From UBA8687 sp964564655 (GTDB taxonomy: Bacteria > Nitrospinota > Nitrospinia > Nitrospinales > VA-1), in contig CAZMBO010000003.1 of NCBI GenBank assembly GCA_964564655.1, positions 1 to 61,901 of the forward strand: 61,901 bases of DNA. Reading direction: 5' to 3'. Both the position numbers and the translations under genes were made by a program. The notes beneath the pieces are model-generated. The model searched no databases, was not told the DNA's origin, and saw nothing but the letters and a program-made list of their open reading frames with translations. Shown piece by piece: positions 16,754-25,195 of the stretch (the first letter of the stretch is position 1; every line of letters begins with the position of its first letter).

Positions 16754-17653
16754 TCAGGGAACCTCAATAGTATCAAAAAGTGATTTTAAAATATCGTCTT
16801 CTGTGACGTTTTGGGCTTCTGCCTCATAGGTAAGAATAATTCGGTGTCTAAGGACATCCATTCCAATACTTTTTATGTCGTGTGGGACCACGTATCCGCG
16901 CCGTTGTAGAAAAGCATAGGCCTTGGCTGCTCGATTTAGAAAAATAGAAGCTCTGGGTGATGCGCCGAACTGGATCATTCCGGCATAGGTTGATAGTTGA
17001 TTTGCTTTTGGATCTCTTGTGGCAGTGACCAGGTTGATAATGTAGTCCTGAAGGTTTTCATCCATATAAATTAAATCTATAACTTTACGAGCTGAGAGAA
17101 TATCTGCAGGGTCGACAACAGGTTTGACCTTATAAGAATCATTGCTGGACGACATTCGCTGCATGATTAGTTTTTCCTCCTCTTTTGAAGGGTAATCAAT
17201 ATGGAGCTTTAACATGAAACGATCAATCTGAGCTTCGGGCAAAGGATAGGTCCCTTCTTGTTCGATAGGATTTTGGGTAGCAATAACCATAAAGGGTTCA
17301 TCTAAGGGAAATGTGTTTCCAGCTATAGTTATCTGTCGTTCCTGCATGGCTTCTAACAAAGCGCTTTGCACCTTTGCAGGAGCACGATTGATTTCATCCG
17401 CTAAAATAATATTTGAGAACAAAGGTCCTTTTTTAATATCAAATTCGCTAGTCTTGGGTTGATAAACCTGAGTACCCAAAAGATCAGCGGGAAGCAAATC
17501 TGGAGTGAATTGAATGCGTTTAAAATCTGCTTTGACTGATTGAGCAAGTGTTTTAACGGAAGTCGTTTTTGCAAGGCCTGGAACACCTTCAAGAAGGATA
17601 TGCTCTCCAGTCAATAAGCCAAGTACCAAGCGTTCAGTCAGATATTTTTGTCC
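16754..17653 (-). CDS. moxR: MoxR-type AAA+ ATPase (5' end lost in assembly gap)
   Basis: The visible 299 codons run open to the gap edge at 17653. Reading upstream of the apparent start at 17629 gives GQKYLTERLVLGLLTGEHILLEG, the standard MoxR N-terminus, so the true start lies inside the 100-N gap. Walker A is EGVPGLAKTTS and Walker B is IILADEINRAPAKVQSALLEAMQE. Sensor 1 is in IATQNPIEQEGTYPLPEAQIDRFM, and the lid domain ends in TEDDILKSLFDTIEVP. MoxR ATPases act as chaperones for VWA proteins. Here it heads the DUF58-Bat operon, whose promoter must be in or beyond the gap. Confidence 0.93.
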   Translation of the reverse strand, partial: GQKYLTERLVLGLLTGEHILLEGVPGLAKTTSVKTLAQSVKADFKRIQFTPDLLPADLLGTQVYQPKTSEFDIKKGPLFSNIILADEINRAPAKVQSALLEAMQERQITIAGNTFPLDEPFMVIATQNPIEQEGTYPLPEAQIDRFMLKLHIDYPSKEEEKLIMQRMSSSNDSYKVKPVVDPADILSARKVIDLIYMDENLQDYIINLVTATRDPKANQLSTYAGMIQFGASPRASIFLNRAAKAYAFLQRRGYVVPHDIKSIGMDVLRHRIILTYEAEAQNVTEDDILKSLFDTIEVP

Positions 17654-17753
17654 NNNNNNNNNNNNNNNNNNNNNNNNNNNNNNNNNNNNNNNNNNNNNNN
17701 NNNNNNNNNNNNNNNNNNNNNNNNNNNNNNNNNNNNNNNNNNNNNNNNNNNNN
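17654..17753. other. Assembly gap, 100 N
   Basis: Exactly 100 N, the usual placeholder for a gap of unknown size. It hides the moxR start, the operon promoter and perhaps the upstream end of the LRR gene. The distance between the two flanks, and whether they truly adjoin, is not shown by the sequence. Confidence 0.98.
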
Positions 17754-17821
17754 ATAACTTACATAAAATAACAAGCTTAACCCATTTTAATAGTAAGCGT
17801 AAGTTAGCACGGAGTGTGGCA

Positions 17822-18733
17822 ATGCTTGATGATGAAGTCAAAGATATAGACAGTATTATTGATCAGGGTTTGAATGCGGATAATAATGAACTCGATCTTA
17901 GGGAAAAGGAGTTGGATGATGAAGATCTGATTAAGATCATGCAATCGGACAAGATCAAAGGTATTACCGCTGTTTTTCTTGAATTCAATGAGATTAGTGA
18001 CAAGGGACTTGAGGCACTTCTTGAATGTGAACATATGAAGTTCGTGACCGCCTTAAATCTTTTTAAAAACAAGGTGACGGACAAAGGAGCTGTTGCTCTG
18101 GCGAAATCTAAAACAATGCTCAACTTGTCGGAATTGATTTTGAGCGACAATGAGATTGGGGTAGAGGGTGCAAAAGCCATTGCGAATTCCAATTTATTGG
18201 GCAACCTCGTATCACTTTGGTTGGGTGATAAGTTAGGTGATGAAGGAGTTAAGGCGATAGCAGAATCAAAATCTTTGACACGATTAACGCAGCTTTCTTT
18301 GTATAGAAATGGTATAGGTGATGCGGGGGCAATTGCAATTGCGAATTCAAAAAACCTGGCAAAACTGGAAGAGTTAAACCTTAATTGGAATTTTATTGAA
18401 GAAGAAGGAATAAAAGCGCTGGCTAATTCAGATACTTTGAAAAATCTAACGCAGTTAACAATGACATATAATCCTCTTGGTCAGCGAGGAGCTGAGATCA
18501 TAGCCGAATCAGAAAATTTTAAAAATGTGACATTGATGGATCTTTACGAAACTGAAATTGGTGATCTTGGGGCGAAAGCGTTGGCGAACTCGACAAATTT
18601 GTCAAACCTTCAAACTCTGGTTCTAATTCATAATGATATTGGCGAAGGAGCACAAGCGCTATTTAAGGACAACAAAAACTTTCCCAAATTAGAGAATATC
18701 TATTTTAACAAACCCAAGCAGACGGAAGATTAA
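17822..18733 (+). CDS. Cytoplasmic leucine-rich-repeat protein (RNI-like)
   Basis: 303 residues, nearly all in about nine 28-residue leucine-rich repeats of the ribonuclease-inhibitor type. Each reads roughly LxxLxLxxNxIxDxGAxAIAxSxxL, as in LSELILSDNEIGVEGAKAIANS and LEELNLNWNFIEEEGIKALANS. The fold should be a right-handed horseshoe for protein binding. No signal peptide is present from the ATG at 17822, which has GGAG (17811-17814) seven bases upstream. The frame stays open upstream to the gap, so a longer form cannot be excluded. A clear terminator follows. A secreted relative lies at 27872. Confidence 0.8.
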   Translation: MLDDEVKDIDSIIDQGLNADNNELDLREKELDDEDLIKIMQSDKIKGITAVFLEFNEISDKGLEALLECEHMKFVTALNLFKNKVTDKGAVALAKSKTMLNLSELILSDNEIGVEGAKAIANSNLLGNLVSLWLGDKLGDEGVKAIAESKSLTRLTQLSLYRNGIGDAGAIAIANSKNLAKLEELNLNWNFIEEEGIKALANSDTLKNLTQLTMTYNPLGQRGAEIIAESENFKNVTLMDLYETEIGDLGAKALANSTNLSNLQTLVLIHNDIGEGAQALFKDNKNFPKLENIYFNKPKQTED

Positions 18734-18749
18734 TCTTGAAGATTTGCAA

Positions 18750-18789
18750 AAGGGGTTTCCGGTTTGCTCCGGAGACCCCTTATTTTTTT
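18750..18789 (+). terminator. Rho-independent terminator after the LRR gene
   Basis: AAGGGGTTTCCGG (18750-18762) pairs with CCGGAGACCCCTT (18769-18781), twelve Watson-Crick pairs and one G-U, around the loop TTTGCT. Seven T follow at 18783-18789. It ends the LRR transcript and separates it from the propeller genes. Confidence 0.9.
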
Positions 18790-18810
18790 GAACGCTACGA
18801 ATATTGAATT

Positions 18811-19647
18811 ATGTTTACAGGTGAAAAGCCGGATTTATTGGATCTAATGCCTTTCCGCGAAGATAGCATTTATGTTGTTGGAAAAGATGGTGTTCCACAA
18901 CACTGGGACGGGGAAGAGTGGCTTCCGGTAAGAACGGACAATACTAACCCCTTGATGGGAATTTGGGGTCCCCATGAAAATTGTATCTATGCTGTTGGAA
19001 TAGGCGGAGTGGTCCTTTTATACAATGGTAAGGAGTGGCAGCAAGTCGACACGGGTAGTTATGATTCCCTGAACTCCGCCTTTGGTTTCGATGAAAATAA
19101 TATATTCCTCTACGGGGTTGGCGGACGGATGCTTTACTGGAATGGAGAGAAATGGGATTACCGAGAACCCAACACTATTCATGACCTCTTTGGAATGTGG
19201 GGAGAGGATATTGAACATATATACACGGTGGGAGGTGAAGGTATCTTCCGGTTTTATAATGGCAAAGAATTTCTGAGAAAAGATGAATTGACCGAAGAAA
19301 CTATCTCCCTTTTTGGGGTGTGGGGAACGAAAACAGACAATGTCTATATTTGCGGCTCGCATGGAACCATTCTTCATTTTGATGGGGAAGAATGGAAGAC
19401 CATGGAAACGGATACAGAGGAATATCTGCTAAGCATTTGGGGAACTTCCGATAAAAATATTTTTGTCGTCGGCGATAACTCTACCATGCTGCATTACGAT
19501 GGCAAAGCCTGGTCAAAAATTGATCCGATTAAAGAGGAATATTTTACAAAAGTAAAAGGGTTAGGCGAGGACAGTGTATATGTGGCAGGAGAAAACGGCA
19601 CGGTTCTTCGATACGATGGAAAAAAGTGGCACGATATGTCTTTGTAG
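18811..19647 (+). CDS. Seven-bladed propeller protein, first of a tandem pair
   Basis: 278 residues made of seven repeats of about 40. Each has a core like DNVYICGSHGTILHFDGEEW followed by a short turn and a WG motif. Successive cores are EDSIYVVGKDG, ENCIYAVGIGG, ENNIFLYGVGG, IEHIYTVGGEG, TDNVYICGSHG, DKNIFVVGDNS and EDSVYVAGENG. The regular seven-fold pattern predicts one closed beta-propeller. There is no signal peptide and no other domain, so it may be cytoplasmic. An in-frame TGA lies two codons before the ATG, which has no Shine-Dalgarno; the ATG at 18847 is an alternative. Function is unknown; such propellers usually bind proteins or ligands. Its paralogue follows 24 bases later. Confidence 0.8.
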   Translation: MFTGEKPDLLDLMPFREDSIYVVGKDGVPQHWDGEEWLPVRTDNTNPLMGIWGPHENCIYAVGIGGVVLLYNGKEWQQVDTGSYDSLNSAFGFDENNIFLYGVGGRMLYWNGEKWDYREPNTIHDLFGMWGEDIEHIYTVGGEGIFRFYNGKEFLRKDELTEETISLFGVWGTKTDNVYICGSHGTILHFDGEEWKTMETDTEEYLLSIWGTSDKNIFVVGDNSTMLHYDGKAWSKIDPIKEEYFTKVKGLGEDSVYVAGENGTVLRYDGKKWHDMSL

Positions 19648-19671
19648 GTAGCAAATTCTTTTGGAGTTGTT

Positions 19672-20502
19672 ATGTCTGAATTGACCAGCAATCATCTACT
19701 TTCAATTTTTGGATTGGATGAGAATAATATTTTTATAGGTGGAGCCGATGGCACCATGTTGCATTATGATGGCAGCGCATGGTCTTCCATGGAAACAGAT
19801 GGACGCTGGACGTTTAAGGATATCTGGGGCAGTGCTCCCGATAATGTATTTGCAGTGGTTACCGATGGCAGGATTCTCCATTACGATGGGAAAACCTGGT
19901 CGCCCATGGAAACTGAAAAACTGCCACCGATGACAGGAGTTTTCGGTTTAGCTTCCGATCAAGTATATGCCTGCTCTCGGTTGGGTAAGATTCTTCGATA
20001 CGATGGCAGTTCATGGAAGTTCACCCAAACAGGAACCGATACGGATGTGACACGGCTCTGGGGATGCAAAGAAAGCGGAATGATTGCTGTTGGGTATGAT
20101 GGGTTGGTATTGAAACAGGATGGAGATAAATGGCATCGCATGACCTTTAACTCTAACGCAGAGTTTTATGGTGTTTATGGATTTTCCCCCGACAATATTT
20201 ATATGGTAGGTTCAGAGGGGGCCATTTTTCACTACAATGGAGCTGACTTCATCGAAATGCCTTCGCAGACGATGGAGTTCTTTCTGGATGTATGGGGGCC
20301 TTCGCCGGAAATGGTTTTTGCCGTTGGCGATGAAGGAATGATTCTTTACCTGGATGGCGATCAATGGACGCGAATCGAATCCAACACCAAGGAATATTTT
20401 TCATCGATTTGGGGAAGTTCCGATGAAAATATTTATGCTGTTGGAGACAACGGCTTGATCCAACACTGGAACGGAGAAGACTGGAAACCGGTGGAGGGAT
20501 GA
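19672..20502 (+). CDS. Seven-bladed propeller protein, second of a tandem pair
   Basis: 276 residues with the same seven-repeat plan as the preceding gene: ENNIFIGGADGTMLHYDG, PDNVFAVVTDGRILHYDG, SDQVYACSRLGKILRYDG, ESGMIAVGYDGLVLKQDG, PDNIYMVGSEGAIFHYNG, PEMVFAVGDEGMILYLDG and DENIYAVGDNGLIQHWNG. The linkers carry VWG/IWG. It begins directly in the first blade, without a signal peptide. GGAG lies seven bases before the ATG, a better start than its neighbour has. The pair most likely arose by gene duplication. No catalytic residues stand out. A GC hairpin follows the stop at 20511-20530. Confidence 0.8.
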   Translation: MSELTSNHLLSIFGLDENNIFIGGADGTMLHYDGSAWSSMETDGRWTFKDIWGSAPDNVFAVVTDGRILHYDGKTWSPMETEKLPPMTGVFGLASDQVYACSRLGKILRYDGSSWKFTQTGTDTDVTRLWGCKESGMIAVGYDGLVLKQDGDKWHRMTFNSNAEFYGVYGFSPDNIYMVGSEGAIFHYNGADFIEMPSQTMEFFLDVWGPSPEMVFAVGDEGMILYLDGDQWTRIESNTKEYFSSIWGSSDENIYAVGDNGLIQHWNGEDWKPVEG

Positions 20503-20510
20503 TGGCCGGC

Positions 20511-20530
20511 ACCCTACGTTCCTGTAGGGT
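20511..20530 (+). terminator. GC hairpin after the propeller pair
   Basis: ACCCTAC (20511-20517) pairs perfectly with GTAGGGT (20524-20530) around GTTCCT. The next bases are AAAACTCT, with no T-run, so it is not a standard terminator on its own. It could protect the 3' end or work with Rho. Confidence 0.35.
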
Positions 20531-20547
20531 AAAACTCTGCAAACTTC

Positions 20548-20577
20548 TTGACACCTGCTTAGGACCGATGTTATGGT
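20548..20577 (+). promoter_or_regulatory. Predicted sigma-70 promoter of the trp operon
   Basis: TTGACA (20548-20553), a perfect -35 box, is followed after 18 bases by TATGGT (20572-20577), which matches the -10 consensus at four of six positions. The start would fall near 20584, giving a leader of about 124 bases before the trpE ATG. The spacing and perfect -35 make this credible. Confidence 0.6.
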
Positions 20578-20640
20578 TCTAACTCATTGAAATTATTCCA
20601 TTTTATCAATTAGGCATCCATCACCCGAATGGCTGAAAGG

Positions 20641-20665
20641 GCACAGGTTTCCTGTGCTTTTTTTT
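20641..20665 (+). terminator. Terminator hairpin inside the trp leader
   Basis: GCACAGG (20641-20647), TTT, CCTGTGC (20651-20657) forms a seven-pair stem followed by eight T (20658-20665). It lies downstream of the predicted trp promoter and 42 bases before trpE. It would stop transcripts started at that promoter unless read-through is allowed, so it may be an attenuator. Alternatively it merely ends the propeller transcript. Confidence 0.8.
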
Positions 20666-20707
20666 ATTAATGAGATTTTTTGTCATAGTCCATGATTGGT
20701 ATTAAAA

Positions 20708-22192
20708 ATGTTTAAACCTTCATTAGAAGAATTTAAAAAGCTGGCCAAGTCTGGGAATCTCATTCCTGTTTATAAAGAGATTCTTGCTGATCTGGACACC
20801 CCGGTCTCCGCTTATATGAAAATCGGAGATGGAGATTATTCTTTTCTTCTGGAAAGTGTTGAAGGTGGAGAAAAATGGGCGCGATATTGTTTTCTCGGTT
20901 GCGATCCTGCGGTGGTTGTTAGTAGTAAGGGGCGTAACATCACCATAGATGAGAATGGTAAACGACAAGAGAGGAAAATCGACTCAGGAACTCCTTTAAG
21001 TGCGATTAAAGAAATATTGGCTCGATACAATCCAGTCGATGTTCCGGATTTGCCAAGGTTTTCAGGGGGAGCGGTGGGGTTTATCAGTTATGACATGGTG
21101 CGTTTTTTCGAAGACCTGCCTGAAGATACCGTGGATGATCTCAATGTGCCGGATTCGCAATTCATAATCACGGACACCATGTTGGTGTTTGATAATGTTT
21201 CGCAAACCATCAAAATGGTTTCAAATGCTTTTATTGAATCAGATGATCTGGATGAAGTTTACGAACAAACTATAAAGAAAATAAGCCTATTAGAAGAAAA
21301 ATTAAAAACGCCTCTAAAAATTTCAAATCAAGCTAATGAAGAAGTGGCCCAAACAAAATTCGAGTCGAATTTTGAAAAAGAAAAATTTAAAGGAGCCGTT
21401 GATAAGGTTAAACAATATATTCTGGAAGGCGATGCAATCCAAATTGTCCTTTCACAACGCCTAAGTTTTGATATTAAAAAGAAGGCTTTCGATATTTATC
21501 GGGCTTTGAGAACAGTAAACCCTTCTCCTTATATGTATTTCCTGAAATTTGGCGATATTGAGGTGGTGGGCTCTTCCCCTGAAATTCTGGTACGGTTGGA
21601 AGATGAAAAGGTGGAGGTACGACCCATCGCCGGAACTCGAAAACGCGGTAAAAATGAAGAAGAAGACGTGGCTTTGGAAAAAGATCTTCTGCAGGACGAA
21701 AAAGAGCTCGCTGAACATATAATGTTGGTAGATTTGGGTCGCAATGATTTGGGTCGAGTTGCCAAAATCAGTTCGGTGGAAGTCAATGAAAGTTTTACTG
21801 TGGAGCGTTATTCCCACGTCATGCATATTGTCTCCAATGTTCGCGGAATATTAAAAGAGGGACTCGATTGCTTTGATGTTTTGGAGGCTACGTTTCCCGC
21901 AGGTACGGTTTCAGGCGCTCCAAAAATTCGTGCCATGGAAATAATTGAAGAGATGGAACCCAATCGGCGTGGACTGTATGCCGGTGCGGTAGGCTATATT
22001 GGTTTTTCAGGTAATATGGATACAGCTATAGCCATCCGTACACTTGTTGTCAAAGCGCAAACAGCTTATTTGGGGGTCGGCGCAGGCATTGTGGCTGACT
22101 CAGTCCCGGAAAGTGAGTTTGAGGAGACCATGAATAAAGGCCGTGCATTGTTAAAGGCCGTCGAGTTGGCTGAGAAAGGGTGGGTCGTATGA
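20708..22192 (+). CDS. trpE: Anthranilate synthase component I
   Basis: Makes anthranilate from chorismate together with TrpG, the first committed step of tryptophan synthesis. About 494 residues. The N-terminal region includes IPVYKEILADLDTPVSAYMKI, and the expected tryptophan site near LESVEGGEKWARYCFLG suggests feedback control by tryptophan. The chorismate-binding domain shows AIQIVLSQRLSF, NPSPYMYFLKF, VGSSPEILVRL, RPIAGTRKRG, ELAEHIMLVDLGRNDLGRV and PAGTVSGAPKIRAMEII. The ATG at 20708 is preferred over a TTG four codons upstream, and the binding site is weak. Its stop overlaps the trpG ATG. Confidence 0.96.
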   Translation: MFKPSLEEFKKLAKSGNLIPVYKEILADLDTPVSAYMKIGDGDYSFLLESVEGGEKWARYCFLGCDPAVVVSSKGRNITIDENGKRQERKIDSGTPLSAIKEILARYNPVDVPDLPRFSGGAVGFISYDMVRFFEDLPEDTVDDLNVPDSQFIITDTMLVFDNVSQTIKMVSNAFIESDDLDEVYEQTIKKISLLEEKLKTPLKISNQANEEVAQTKFESNFEKEKFKGAVDKVKQYILEGDAIQIVLSQRLSFDIKKKAFDIYRALRTVNPSPYMYFLKFGDIEVVGSSPEILVRLEDEKVEVRPIAGTRKRGKNEEEDVALEKDLLQDEKELAEHIMLVDLGRNDLGRVAKISSVEVNESFTVERYSHVMHIVSNVRGILKEGLDCFDVLEATFPAGTVSGAPKIRAMEIIEEMEPNRRGLYAGAVGYIGFSGNMDTAIAIRTLVVKAQTAYLGVGAGIVADSVPESEFEETMNKGRALLKAVELAEKGWVV

Positions 22193-22755
22193 TTTTGATG
22201 ATCGATAATTACGATTCGTTCACTTACAATCTCGTACAATACATGGGTGAATTGGGTGCCGATATCCGTGTAGAACGTAATGACCGTATTTCAATTGATG
22301 AAATAGAATCTTTAGCACCGAAAAAAATCGTTATATCTCCTGGACCCTGTACCCCTGCTAAGGCTGGAATATCCGTTGAAGTGATTAAATGTTTTTCGGG
22401 CAAAGTTCCAGTATTGGGAGTTTGCCTCGGACATCAATCGGTAGGCGCTGCATTTGGAGGAGAAATTATCAAAGCCGGAAAGCTGATGCATGGTAAAACA
22501 TCAGAAGTTCGGCATGATGGTAAAACATTATTTAAGGGTCTTCCCAATCCCTTCACCGCTACCCGTTACCATTCATTGGTGTTAAATCGAAAAACTTTGC
22601 CGGACTGTTTTGAGATTACAGCTGAAAGTGATGATAATGAAATAATGGGAATTCGACACAAGGAGTTACCTGTTGAGGGAGTTCAGTTTCATCCGGAATC
22701 AATATTGACTCCTGACGGAAAAGATCTTTTGAAAAACTTTATTGAGAATAGTTGA
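22189..22755 (+). CDS. trpG: Anthranilate synthase component II (glutamine amidotransferase)
   Basis: Supplies ammonia from glutamine to TrpE. About 188 residues, the usual size for an unfused class I amidotransferase. ILMIDNYDSFTYNLVQY starts the domain. The nucleophile cysteine is in LGVCLGHQSVGAAFGG, and the His-Glu pair is in VQFHPESILT. The oxyanion-type ISPGPCTP motif is also present. The ATG at 22189 overlaps the trpE stop (ATGA), and GAAAGGG lies nine bases upstream, so it is preferred to a GTG three codons before. Its tail overlaps the ribosome site of trpD. Confidence 0.95.
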   Translation: MILMIDNYDSFTYNLVQYMGELGADIRVERNDRISIDEIESLAPKKIVISPGPCTPAKAGISVEVIKCFSGKVPVLGVCLGHQSVGAAFGGEIIKAGKLMHGKTSEVRHDGKTLFKGLPNPFTATRYHSLVLNRKTLPDCFEITAESDDNEIMGIRHKELPVEGVQFHPESILTPDGKDLLKNFIENS

Positions 22756-22757
22756 GT

Positions 22758-23771
22758 ATGTCGTTTCAGGAAATCCTACATACGGTTGTGTCAGGAAAAG
22801 ATCTGACTGAATATGAAATGATGGCTGCCATGACTCAGATCATGGAAGGGAAGGTGATTGACTCGCAATTTGCTGCTTTTTTAACTGCTTTGCAATTAAA
22901 GCATGAAACCGTTCCCGAAATTGTTGGTGCGGCCAGAGTGATGCGCTCAAAAGCGGAAAAAGTAAAAGTTAATGCTTCGCACATTGTTGATACCTGTGGA
23001 ACGGGTGGCGATGGTGCCGACACCTTTAATATTTCAACGGCGGTTTCTTTTGTCGTTGCAGGAGCTGATATAACAGTGGCAAAACACGGCAATCGGGCTG
23101 TTTCCAGTAAGTCTGGTAGTGCGGATGTTTTGAAATGTCTCGGCGTAAATATTGATGCCTCTTTGTCTACCGTTGAACGCTGCATTGAAGAAGTGGGGAT
23201 AGGTTTTCTTTTTGCACCCTTAATGCATAAGGCGATGAAGCATGCTGCAAAGGTGAGAAAAGAGCTTGGGTTCCGTACTATTTTTAATTTATTGGGCCCT
23301 CTTACAAATCCTGCACATGCTCATGGCCAAGTGTTGGGTGTTTACGATTCCAAATGGGTGAACCCTCTTGCTGAGGTTCTAAGAGATCTGGGAAGCCGTC
23401 GTGCTCTTGTAGTACATGGTTTTGATGGATTAGATGAGATCACTTTGACGAGTGAAACGCAGGTCTCTGAATTAAAAAATGATAATGTAAGTGCTTTCAC
23501 TATTGATCCAAAGGAGTTTGGCTATTCGCTTTGTTCTGCGCAGGATCTGAAAGGTGGTTCCCCGGAAGAGAATGCAGAAACCATACGCGGAATTCTCCAA
23601 GGAGCTTCTGGTCCAAAGACAGATATTATTATTTTGAACGCTGCAGCAGCAATTTATGTGGGTGGCAAAGCGGAATCGATAGAGCGCGGTATATTGGTTG
23701 CGGCTAATTCGATTGGCTCAGGTGCGGCGAATAAGAAACTAGAGGAATTGTGTCGGGTTTCCAATTCATAA
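22758..23771 (+). CDS. trpD: Anthranilate phosphoribosyltransferase
   Basis: Transfers phosphoribose from PRPP to anthranilate. About 337 residues. The PRPP-binding motif is VDTCGTGGDGADTFNISTAVSFV. KHGNRAVSSKSGSADVLKCLGVNI follows, and then FLFAPLMHKAMKHAAKVRKELGFRT and FNLLGPLTNPA. The ATG at 22758 begins right after the trpG stop (a TTG two codons earlier overlaps it). It is a stand-alone TrpD, not fused to TrpG as in enteric bacteria. Confidence 0.96.
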   Translation: MSFQEILHTVVSGKDLTEYEMMAAMTQIMEGKVIDSQFAAFLTALQLKHETVPEIVGAARVMRSKAEKVKVNASHIVDTCGTGGDGADTFNISTAVSFVVAGADITVAKHGNRAVSSKSGSADVLKCLGVNIDASLSTVERCIEEVGIGFLFAPLMHKAMKHAAKVRKELGFRTIFNLLGPLTNPAHAHGQVLGVYDSKWVNPLAEVLRDLGSRRALVVHGFDGLDEITLTSETQVSELKNDNVSAFTIDPKEFGYSLCSAQDLKGGSPEENAETIRGILQGASGPKTDIIILNAAAAIYVGGKAESIERGILVAANSIGSGAANKKLEELCRVSNS

Positions 23772-23772
23772 G

Positions 23773-24570
23773 ATGTCAAATATTCTTAATCAAATTTTTA
23801 CTGACAAAAAGAAAGAGCTTCCAGGCACCCAGCAACAATCTCCGTTGTCAGAAATTAAACAGCGGATTGGAGACCAACAACCGGCTAGAGATGTATTCAA
23901 AGCATTAGAGAAAGGCGACACCTCTCGAATTATAGCCGAGATAAAGCCAAAGACACCATTTAAAGGAGAATTACGAAAAGGCTTTGATGCAAAAATCATA
24001 GCTGGAGATTATGTGAAGCATGGGGCGGCAACTCTCTCTATTTTGACAGAGAGTAATTATTTTGGCAGCAGTATTAAAGTTTTTCAAGAGATTCGGAAAA
24101 TTGCAGCCATCCCGCTGTTGAGAAAAGATTTTATTTTTGATGAATACCAGGTTTATGAATCGCGTGCTTATGGTGCGGATCTATTTTTGCTAATTGCCAC
24201 CTGGCTCGATCAAAGTTTGATGAGCGATTTGCTAAGCCTGGGTGAAGAATTGGGAATGCCCGCTCTTATTGAAACTCATGATGAATGGGATATGGAAAAA
24301 GCTTTTGCAGCAAATGCAAAATTGATAGGAATAAACAATCGTGACCTGACAAATGGAAAAACAGATTTAGGAATCACCAGGCGTCTGGCACCGATGGCTT
24401 TACAAGAAAAGGGAAAGGTGCTTGTTTGTGAGAGCGGGATTCATGGCCGTGAAGAAATTGAAGAATTTGAGTCATTAGGTGTGCATGCTTTCTTGGTTGG
24501 CGAAAGTTTGATGGTGTCGGAAGATATTCCTAATAAATTGAAGGAGCTTTTAGGTAATGAAGGATCGTGA
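23773..24570 (+). CDS. trpC: Indole-3-glycerol phosphate synthase
   Basis: Closes the indole ring, releasing CO2. 265 residues, single-domain TIM barrel, not fused to TrpF. Conserved elements are IIAEIKPKTPFKGELR (catalytic lysines), AATLSILTESNYFGSS, IPLLRKDFIFDEYQVYESRAYGAD, IGINNRDLTNGKTDL and VCESGIHGREEIEEF. The substrate loop has TPF where many enzymes have SPS, a mild variation. It starts one base after trpD ends. Confidence 0.95.
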   Translation: MSNILNQIFTDKKKELPGTQQQSPLSEIKQRIGDQQPARDVFKALEKGDTSRIIAEIKPKTPFKGELRKGFDAKIIAGDYVKHGAATLSILTESNYFGSSIKVFQEIRKIAAIPLLRKDFIFDEYQVYESRAYGADLFLLIATWLDQSLMSDLLSLGEELGMPALIETHDEWDMEKAFAANAKLIGINNRDLTNGKTDLGITRRLAPMALQEKGKVLVCESGIHGREEIEEFESLGVHAFLVGESLMVSEDIPNKLKELLGNEGS

Positions 24571-25195
24571 CACGCAAGTAAAAGTTAAAATTTGCGGCAT
24601 GACCAACTTGAGTGACGTTAAAGTCGCTGTTGATGGCGGTGTGGATGCCGTGGGCTTTATTTTCTATAAAAAAAGTCCGCGCTCAGTTACCATGCAGACA
24701 GTTAGGGAGATTGTTTTAGAGCTACCCCCCTTTGTCGACTCAGTGGGTGTTTTCGTAGATGAAAAGGCAGAACAGATAAATAAAATTGCGGATCATTGTA
24801 ATCTTGATAGGGTTCAATTGCATGGCGATGAGTCTCCTGCGTTTTGCAAAAAGATTCGCCGTCGCGTGATAAAGGCGATTCGTGTTAAAGACATTCAGTC
24901 ATTGAAAAAACTTTCTGATTATCCTGTCAACAGCTTTCTTTTGGATACTTTTTCAGAAGATCAATATGGCGGGACAGGGAAAGTGTTTGATTGGAACTTG
25001 GCTTTTCCAGCTAAAAAATATGGTCCGATCATTCTTGCAGGTGGTTTGACGCCTAATAATGTTCGACAGGCCATTCAAAGGATTCGGCCCTATGGGGTGG
25101 ATGTCTGCTCGGGAGTGGAAAGCCAACCCGGAATTAAAGATCACAAAAAGATGCAGGCATTTTTAAAAAATGTTAAGGCGGGGAGGAAAATATGA
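24557..25195 (+). CDS. trpF: Phosphoribosylanthranilate isomerase
   Basis: Performs the Amadori rearrangement of phosphoribosylanthranilate. 212 residues. VKICGMTNLSDVKVAVDGGVDAVGFIF has the catalytic cysteine, VQLHGDES the middle strand, and FLLDTFSEDQYGGTGKVFDWNLA the catalytic aspartate. ILAGGLTPNNV and GVDVCSGVESQPGIKDHKKM bind phosphate. Its start overlaps the trpC end by 14 bases and its end overlaps the trpB start by four, so expression is tightly coupled. Confidence 0.95.
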   Translation: MKDRDTQVKVKICGMTNLSDVKVAVDGGVDAVGFIFYKKSPRSVTMQTVREIVLELPPFVDSVGVFVDEKAEQINKIADHCNLDRVQLHGDESPAFCKKIRRRVIKAIRVKDIQSLKKLSDYPVNSFLLDTFSEDQYGGTGKVFDWNLAFPAKKYGPIILAGGLTPNNVRQAIQRIRPYGVDVCSGVESQPGIKDHKKMQAFLKNVKAGRKI

